Translations under genes and position numbers: made by a program
Shown here: in pieces, positions 56,776-64,000 of the stretch
How the letters are laid out: each line of letters opens with the position of its first letter
Numbering within the stretch: the first letter of the stretch is position 1
The notes under the pieces: generated by a model
Seen by the model: the letters and a program-made list of their open reading frames with translations, nothing else
Told to the model about the DNA's origin: nothing
The model's database searches: none
NCBI GenBank assembly: GCA_030761205.1
Contig: JAULJL010000035.1
Span: 18,641,001 to 18,705,000 of the forward strand
Direction: 5' to 3'
DNA from: Fremontodendron californicum
Lineage: Eukaryota; Streptophyta; Magnoliopsida; Malvales; Malvaceae
Length of the DNA stretch: 64,000 nt

Positions 56776-56914
56776 AGGGATTTAAATTGTAATTGCCGAT
56801 ATATTTTTTGTCGTGTCGTGTTTATCGCGATTGAAGATGTAATCGACGGTAGAAAGAACCAAAATCACAAAATAACGACCGTAATTTCGCATTACGATCG
56901 CTATTTAAATCCCT
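56776..56914 (+). mobile_element. MITE with GGGATTTAAAT ends, copy 2
   Basis: Starts AGGGATTTAAATTG and ends CGCTATTTAAATCCCT; the interior has GTGTTTATCGCGATTG and ACGGTAGAAAG. Confidence 0.65.
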
Positions 56915-58364
56915 GAACATTTATTTCCTCAATAACATTATTTTTGTGTTTTTAAAATGAAGATTGGGCAAATGCCGACATATTCTTTCTTTTTAATGGT
57001 CCCATTTCCTTAAAAAATTTATGGGGCAGCTAAAGTTTCATATCACTAACACTAAGGGCCTCCCAAAATTTTTATCATCAGATTTCCCTAGCATTACATG
57101 TTTTTTCAAGAGCTTTTGTTAAAGCTAGAAAAAAGAAAAGAAAAGAAAGATGATAAATTAATAGATCAAAAGGCAAAGAAAAGAAGTTGATGGATGATGG
57201 ATCCATGGAAATAACTTTGGGTTATAACCAGCAATAGAGAAACAGGATGAAAAAGAGCAAAAGAGACATATTTCGGAGCATGTTTTCCGACCAACCAAAG
57301 TGCCATGGACCAGGTTTCCAATCTCTAATTTGCCCCATTGTTTTCAAAAGAAATTTTAATCTTAAAATCAAATAAATAAATAAATAAAAAGGCCACAAAA
57401 ATCAAAGTAGGTGTGGCATTGTTGAGGGCCAATGGCTATTTTTAGACAGAAATAAAAGCCCCCGCAAGAAAGGAAAAAAAAAAGGCATTTCATCGTCATA
57501 AACTCATAGTAAGCAAACGAAAGGCTGAAAATTCGTGGCGTGCAATCTCTTTGACATGACTCGGATTTGCACCCATTTTTTGTTAACTAAAGTGAGAAAA
57601 ACAACATTTGAGAAGATGTTTTTTCTCAGACCGACTTAGGAGAATGTTTTTCCAAAGCTGCTAGCAAAAAAATAATAATTTGGGTCCCAATGATCACTAA
57701 TGGGAATTGAGTAAGAAAAGAAAGAGAAAGAAATTAAAGTAGGACTAAGCAACGACCATATATTTGCTTGAACAAATGCTTTGCCTTTAAAAAAAATTAA
57801 TTAGGTACCAAAATGAAAAATTTTAATGACTATATTCTAACTTTGATTTGAAAAGATGTTCCTCACAATTTAGAAATAATGTTTCACCTTATTATTGGTT
57901 GTTGGCATTTAGATTTTGTTGGGTGACTATTAAATTTCTTCTTTTAACAGTGTAGAATAATAAGATGAACTAGATGAAAAATATTATAATTTTAATGAAT
58001 ATAAATTTAAATAACTTTATCAACTAAATTAGATGACACTTTCATATTCACCTTCAATTTTTTTTTTTATATATATATTTTTTGATATTAAGATGAAGAA
58101 TATCCTTGAATTTTGTTTGGTTTTGATCTTTTCTTTTGAAGATCTTAAGGGTGTACATACTCCATATCGATCGATACAATCAAAATTATTGTTGAAATAT
58201 TTTTATAAGGATCGAACTCAAATTAACAAAAAAAAAAATCTCTTTACCGATTGGACTAATCTTCAAATTTTTTTTTTTTTTTTATAAAGAGAAAGAGTAC
58301 TTATAATTAAATTCATAGTATAATATAGTTATCTATCTTTTTCATCATATAATGTCCTAACAAC
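56915..58364. other. AT-rich spacer, no gene seen
   Basis: No coding region or ordered repeat. Small open frames, as near 58033-58287, have no domain. Confidence 0.4.
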
Positions 58365-58442
58365 TATGTTCTAAAAGGCACATCATTCTGGCAGTTCCCA
58401 ATCACTCAGGGAAGTAGCTGGATTTGGAGGAAAATCCTACAA

Positions 58443-59090
58443 TTGCGACCATTAGCAGCTCAATTTACCTATCAGAATAATGGAAGATTAGCTTGGAAAT
58501 TTCCTGGGGACAGGTTTTCAGTGGCTAAAGTGTGGCAGCAAATCAGGCCAAGGCAGCCAAAGGTGGATTGGGATAGATTGGTATGGTATGCCTACCATAT
58601 TCCAAGGCATTCCCAAATATCATGGATGGCAATTCAGAACAAGCTCCCTACAAAAGATCGATTGATGGAATGGGGAATGGATCTTAATGGAACTTGTGAT
58701 ATGTGCAGTCAACAAATGGAGACTCGAGACCATTTATTCTTTGAGTGTGAGTATTCTAAGGTAGTATGGGGGGAGATTCTGCACTTATGTAAGCTTCATA
58801 GAGTCATCAGAAGCTGGGACTTTGAAGTTCAATGGGCAAAGAGGAAGCTAAAGGGTAAATCTCTTATTGCTACAGTGCTTCGAATTGCTTGGAACGCTCT
58901 CATATATCATGTATGGAGGGAGAGGAATAACCGCAGGTTTGGTAAACAACCTCAGCAATGTATGCAAATGCTTGAGAAAATCAAGGAGGAGGTTAGCTAT
59001 AGACTAGGGGGGATGAAAACCATAAAGGATGATACTGTTAATAGAGATTTGCATGTAGCATGGGGGTTAAAAAGCTCACTGATAGCATAA
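58443..59090 (+). pseudogene. LINE zf-RVT domain, open frame
   Basis: 215 residues with KLPTKDRLMEWGMDL, then CDMC, DHLFFEC, and a final WRERNNRRFG block. It is the zinc-binding end of a LINE ORF2 without its reverse transcriptase, so not a working protein. Confidence 0.8.
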
Positions 59091-59163
59091 TTGGTTCTTA
59101 GCTATTTAAAGAAGACATTGTAAAATAGTACATTTGTTTGCCAGCTATGCTGGTTGTATTGAT

Positions 59164-59180
59164 GTAGCAGTGCATGCTAC
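59164..59180 (+). promoter_or_regulatory. LINE 3'-tail stem-loop (copy 3)
   Basis: GTAGCA and TGCTAC pair around a 5-base loop, at the same distance from GGATAAATAAA as in copies 1 and 2. Confidence 0.6.
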
Positions 59181-59222
59181 TTTTGGATAAATAAAAACTT
59201 TGCTTATCCAAAAAAAAAAAAA

Positions 59223-59971
59223 ACATTTATAGAAAATAAACAAAGGTAAATTTTGCAATTTGCATGATGAATGGATTGGTTTCAAAATGCTTCCTCCATC
59301 ACTAAAATATGAAAAGATCAAAGAATTAAAGTTACAATTTGAATCAAAATATAGAAGTGCATATCAAACTAGAAAACATTTAATTTCCAAGCTTTCATAG
59401 GCAATCTGATGATGACTTCAAACCAAACACCCCCTAAGTCGGTAGACATATCTCAAAACCTGAAGAATAAAAAATACAGAGTCCCCATAACCAAAAATGA
59501 TTGATAATGACAACAACTAGGGCCAGCTTCAAAATTCAAATTTATTTTTGCTAGAAGCAAGAATATGAACAAAAGAAGGGAAGACAAAATAGAAAGAAAA
59601 AAAAAAACCCTTAATCCTTTGTATTTGAGGGTCCCAAAACCCTAATTTTTTTTTTATCAGGCACTCGATGTCCCACTTCTTACACACCAGATTGAAAGTT
59701 ATAAACATTGATGCCAAACAAACAAATTGTGGCAAGCTAGGGTGGGGTGGGAATGGGGTAGGGGAGTGTCCTTAGCACTAATTGAATTGTCCTTTTATAT
59801 GAAGACCCTCTCCTAATTTTGAACCGTGTGACATTGAAAGTCCATGTGCCATTGAGAAAAAACAACAATGTGTACCTCTGAATACCTTAAATGATCATTT
59901 ATAAGCCCATTATCCTATACATGTATTTAGGGTTTCTCATTCCCTTATACTCAAATTTTAACTCCTTGTAG
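59223..59971. other. Spacer, no gene seen
   Basis: Mixed AT-rich sequence; no recognisable coding frame or repeat. Confidence 0.4.
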
Positions 59972-60289
59972 GTTCCATTTAGACTTGCTAAAGGGTCGAG
60001 CAACCTGTCCGACCAGACACAGGCTGGATCTGGATAAAGATTTTTTCATTTCGAGTCGGTTCAAGTCCGGCCTGAGTTACTGTTTATATATAATAAAAAT
60101 TATTTTTTATTTAAATTTAATTATGAAATATATAAATATTAACATAAAAATGAAGTTTTTAATATTATTTAAATTGTGAAACGGGCTTGTGGATCGATCC
60201 GAGTCCGTCCAGGATCGAACTTGAGAAAGGGAAGAAGAAAATTTTCGGACCGCGGCCCAACCCGACCCTTGAATAGATCTAATTCCATT
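59972..60289 (+). mobile_element. hAT-like MITE (CCCGACC family), copy J
   Basis: Element 59980-60281 begins TAGACTTGCTAAAGGGTCG; its other end reads TAGATCTATTCAAGGGTCGG. The flanks GTTCCATT (59972-59979) and ATTCCATT (60282-60289) match at 7 of 8 bases. Confidence 0.65.
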
Positions 60290-60976
60290 GGAGAATTTTC
60301 ATATTTTCCCTTTTTTGAGAATTGACTTCTTCTTTTTTCCTTCATTTTTAAAATCTGGGGTTCACAATAAGGTATGATGAGGAAATTGCATATCATTAGT
60401 CTTTGATCTTTTTATAATGTATCATTTTCGTCTATGACTTTTGAATTTCTTTCAAATCCATTCATCCGTCAATGCTCTATTAAAATTTAAATAAAATATA
60501 TGTTGGATGAACGAATTTGGAATAAATTTTAAAATTCATAAATGAAAAAAAAAAACCGAGTTTCTTAAATTACGAATGAAAATAAAACTTAAAAAAAGAT
60601 ATAAACTAATTAATGGTAAAATTTACTCAAATATGAACCTCTTTGAACTAATTTAATTAATTAACTCATATATTCACTTGAAAATGAATCCATAAGACAA
60701 CACCTTATATACATACTAACCAATATACTTGTTTCAGAAAAAATATAGCTATACAGAACATAATACAGAGACTTAATTTACTAGACAAATTGATAAATTG
60801 CTATATATTGAAAGATCTGAAGTAATAAAAAAATAAAAAAGCTTTGGTCCTAAGCTAGGTAGGCAGTTTTTACATCCAGGTCGAAACTTTGGTTCAAAGA
60901 ACCAAGAAGATACCAAGGTGGTGGCATTGAAGGAAAAGGAAGATAAATGACAATGATCATTTATTTATATTTATGG

Positions 60977-61233
60977 TAGATCTATTCATGGACCGAATTA
61001 GATCGCGGTACAAATTTTTTTCTTTGTTCAAGTTCATTTCGGGCCGGATACGTAAATCTTTTTTATTTTTTATAAATTATTAAAAAACTATTTATATATA
61101 TATTATAATTAAATTTAATATTTTTTATTTAATAAATAATACTTCAAGTCGGACCGACCCGAATTTCAAAATTCTTTATTCAAACTTGATTCAATTTAAA
61201 CCAATTGAACTAACCGATTCTTGAACATGTCTA
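60977..61233 (+). mobile_element. hAT-like MITE (CCCGACC family), copy K
   Basis: Starts TAGATCTATTCATGGACCG; the other end reads TAGACATGTTCAAGAATCG. No clean target duplication. Confidence 0.55.
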
Positions 61234-61669
61234 AATTCTATGAGAGTATTTATGATTTATTATCTTGCTACAGCTGGTTCAAATTATGGGGCAGAAGCAC
61301 TGAATTTATTTATTTTTTTCATCTTCGAAAGAATAATGATGCCAGCAATTTGTGGTCCAAGCTTCAAACATCCAATAAAGGAATAGTTGTAGAGGTTAGA
61401 AGCTGTAGGACCACCAAATGATAATTGCAAATGAATGAAAAGCACAAGAATTCAAAATTTAGAAAACCCCCCAAGGAAATAATGAAATGTTTATTAAGAT
61501 TAAAAAACTTTAATTAAACAAACAATCATTCATAATTAATTAATCTTTTTTCTGTCGATTAGTAAAATGTTCAACTCTTAATTCTATTAATTAGGATGTA
61601 ATTTCTAATTACCTCAAATATATTAAAAAAAAAACTCTTTCTCTCCTATACTTAAGATCCAAAAAGTTT

Positions 61670-61707
<38 letters not shown>

Positions 61708-62096
61708 ATGGTAGCATTAAAATTCATTAATTATACATGTGGGGCTATTTTAAGAATTGAAGGAATTAATGTCAACAAGTGGCATAAATAATGTACTCCC
61801 CAAATTATTAGCTTAAATTTAAATCAATACCTAAAATCACCTGATATTAATTTGGATTAAACCAAATCAGACACCCAAAGTTAATTTCATGTAATAATTA
61901 GTGAAGTTTCTTGTTTGATAAAAGGAAAAAAAGGGAAATTATTAATCACTAAAATCCAATAAAGGTAATCGGGTGACTTAATGATGTTATTATGTCATCA
62001 TGAGTGAGGCCAACTGAACTGAAAGTCCATTCTAAATAACAGCGAAAATCCAAACAAAAAGAATGAAAAACTGTGTTGGGAGAGAATTGGCACTAT
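61234..62096. other. AT-rich spacer, no gene seen
   Basis: Includes a TA microsatellite at about 61674-61703. No coding region recognised. Confidence 0.4.
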
Positions 62097-62610
62097 GGGC
62101 TTGTTTAATATCATTGTTGAAAAAAAATTAAGTTAAAAAAATTTGATGAAAAAAAAAAGTGATTTAAGAATTTTTAAGTATTTAGCATTGTTGTGCAAAA
62201 ATAATGTGAGGAATTGAAATGTCAAAAAAAAAAATATTTAAAATAATAAAAATTTAGAGATGTAAGGATAATATAATCATTTCATCTAAAGTCAGTTTTC
62301 AAATAGCAAAAACTTCATTTTTTTTTGGTTTTTTAGTTTGGATTACCAAACTATAACCTCAAAAACCAAAAAAAATTACTCGTTTAGTATTATGTTTGCG
62401 GTGAAACGCAGTTTTTGACTTCAAAAGTTGTGCCAACAACAATGTTAAGCAGGCTTAAAAGCTCCATTTTTTTTTTAATTTTTTAGTTTGGGTTGCCAAA
62501 CCATAATTTTAACCAAAAAAATTAAAATAAAAAAAAATATCGATTTAGCATTGCATTTGCGTTAAAACATAATTTTTTACTTCAAAAATTATGCCAACAG
62601 TAATATGAAT
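62097..62610 (+). mobile_element. MITE with TTTAACATTG ends, copy 3, partly duplicated
   Basis: Main copy 62097-62457, starting GGGCTTGTTTAATATCATTG and ending CAATGTTAAGCAGGCTT. Directly after it, at about 62460-62605, the last third is repeated in diverged form (GGTTGCCAAACCATAA, then ATTGCATTTGCG). Confidence 0.5.
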
Positions 62611-62790
62611 TTTCATGTACATTAAATATATGCAACTAACGGCAGGGTTGATTCAAGGGTTCCTTTGCTCTACCAGATGGGTAACAAAACTGGGTGGGGA
62701 TGAAATTTTATGTCCTTCAAAGGGACATATATGTCCTCAGAAGGTGCACCACCCTTCCCCCTGCAGCTGATGGAAAACAACCAAAAACCA

Positions 62791-62972
62791 GGAATTTAAA
62801 TAGTTGTCGCAACATGACGTTACGGCCGCTATTTAACGATTTTTGTTTTTTCCGCCGTCGATATTCATGGCCAATATTTATCGCAATTGATTGCCATAGT
62901 ATTCATTATGTCCGCAACCGCTACAAACATGACGCGACCAAAAACATGTCCGCGATCGCAATTTAAATCTCT
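62791..62972 (-). mobile_element. MITE with GGGATTTAAAT ends, copy 3
   Basis: On the minus strand it starts AGAGATTTAAATTGCGATCG and ends CAACTATTTAAATTCC. It is in reverse orientation to the copies at 44448 and 56776. Confidence 0.6.
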
Positions 62973-64000
62973 ACCAAAAACCCTACTTTCATATCACAAT
63001 CGGTAAGTTATCATCCAACCATATATATTTACCCTCTTCCTAATTTCTCATTAATTCCCCTTCCCACTATATGTTTTTGATGTGTCAATGTGACGCCAAA
63101 TTTCATATTGAAAGATTACGAAATTCTGCTGTTTTATGAAGAAGAAAAAAAATCTGTATAAGTCTCTCCATAGCGAGAGTCATTAGAGAGTAAATATTTT
63201 TTGGTGGTGGGGTCTTAATAGCACCATCGAAAAACAAAAAAAAAAAAAAAAAAAAAAAAGAAAGAAAGAAAAAGAAAAGCCTGCACTTTGCATGTGGTCC
63301 ATTTATGTTTCACTAGTGTGGACAAGATCTAGCACCATACATCATGATCTTGGGAGGTCAACTGAGACCCTTCATAGTTATTGGATTGCCTAACCAATGG
63401 TTCATATTTGTTCTGGAAAAATTACCCATTGCTGTTTACAGAAGAAGAATCTATTTAGCCTTATATATATACATATGTTTTTCTGTCCTAAAATTTCAGG
63501 CTACCTAATGGCTAAAGAAAGAGAAATCTTGTTATTTTGACCTAGAGTTTATTTACATGCACATGGATAACTGAAATCATCAGAATGGAAATAGAAACCA
63601 TAAGCTTCTTCCCTCATTTTCTAGTTAGGAAGTAACTATAAATGATAAAGTTTGGAAAAAGCAGCAAACTGACAGAAAAGAAAAGGTAAAACATGACATA
63701 TAGTTCATACATTGCCTCAGTCCACATACAAAGAAACTGATTTGTAGCCTTACAGGATTTGGTGAAAACTACATGAAAAAATTAATTTCTTAATTCCCAT
63801 ACTATATGAATTGAATCATTGACCATGTAAATTTAACATTATTATTCATCATGTATATGCATGGTTATAATAATTAATCAAGGTTATATTCTTCTGCCTA
63901 ATCAACTTTCATGCATCATCTTTCTCTAACTGTACTTGAATTATATCAGAAATTTAGTTTTCTGAGTTAAAAGATATTTTTATATATATATATATATATT
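62973..64000. other. Spacer to the window end, no gene seen
   Basis: AT-rich, with an A-run at about 63234-63259 and a TA run at the very end. A gene beyond the window edge cannot be excluded. Confidence 0.35.

Larger units (their letters stand above)
58365..59222 (+). mobile_element. 5'-truncated L1-type LINE, 3' end (copy 3)
   Basis: The best preserved of the three 3' ends. It opens at KGTSFWQFPITQGSSWIW, then holds an uninterrupted zf-RVT domain (58443-59090), a 3' UTR with a tail stem at 59164-59180, TTTTGGATAAATAAA and a poly-A run at 59210-59223. The 5' part is absent. Confidence 0.85.

Overview
The window is AT-rich nuclear DNA from a flowering plant, most likely a eudicot. The evidence is GT-AG introns, plant-specific gene families (UDP-glycosyltransferases with the plant PSPG box, R2R3-MYB, DUF620, RING-CH, plant mobile domain) and plant-type transposons (L1 LINEs with zf-RVT, copia-type LTR elements, solo LTRs, MITEs, a tRNA-type SINE). 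Species cannot be named from the sequence alone.

Layout. 1-7.6 kb holds no host gene: a 5'-truncated LINE, a tandem duplication, two long MITE copies, and a 738-bp element made almost entirely of seven palindromes. 7.9-19.6 kb is a glycosyltransferase cluster: one UGT76-type gene on + and two UGT709-like genes plus one broken relic on -, interrupted by a solo LTR and a decayed LINE. One UGT709-like copy has proline where the catalytic histidine should be. 20.2 kb has a fragment of a small heat shock protein gene. 23.1-26.2 kb is a 3.1-kb GC-rich solo LTR with a perfect 5-bp target duplication. 28.9-31.5 kb is an intact three-exon DUF620 gene whose presumed 5' leader carries a SINE. 34.0-36.2 kb is a RING-CH membrane protein gene (-). 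37.2-41.3 kb is a complete 4.1-kb Mutator-like element with a 10-bp target duplication, palindrome-bearing terminal inverted repeats, and one intact four-exon plant mobile domain gene. 42.8-45.5 kb is a MYB1/MYB25-type R2R3-MYB gene (-). 48.4-49.9 kb is a probable solo LTR. 50.7-52.0 kb is a terminal-inverted-repeat element that seems to have captured coding sequence, with a Harbinger-like element inserted in its left arm. 53.3-56.6 kb is a young non-autonomous copia-type LTR element encoding only Gag. 58.4-59.2 kb is a third LINE 3' end. The rest is AT-rich spacer with MITE copies.

The host genes do not form one pathway; only the UGT genes are a functional cluster (transfer of sugar to small molecules), probably grown by tandem duplication. 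The most unusual material is mobile. Two different elements, at 6.8-7.5 kb and 37.2-41.3 kb, share terminal palindromes with the common half-site GGAARTCGYCAT and carry 8-10 bp target duplications, yet neither encodes a visible transposase. All coordinates, splice sites and repeats were read by eye; family names rest on recognised motifs, not on database searches.
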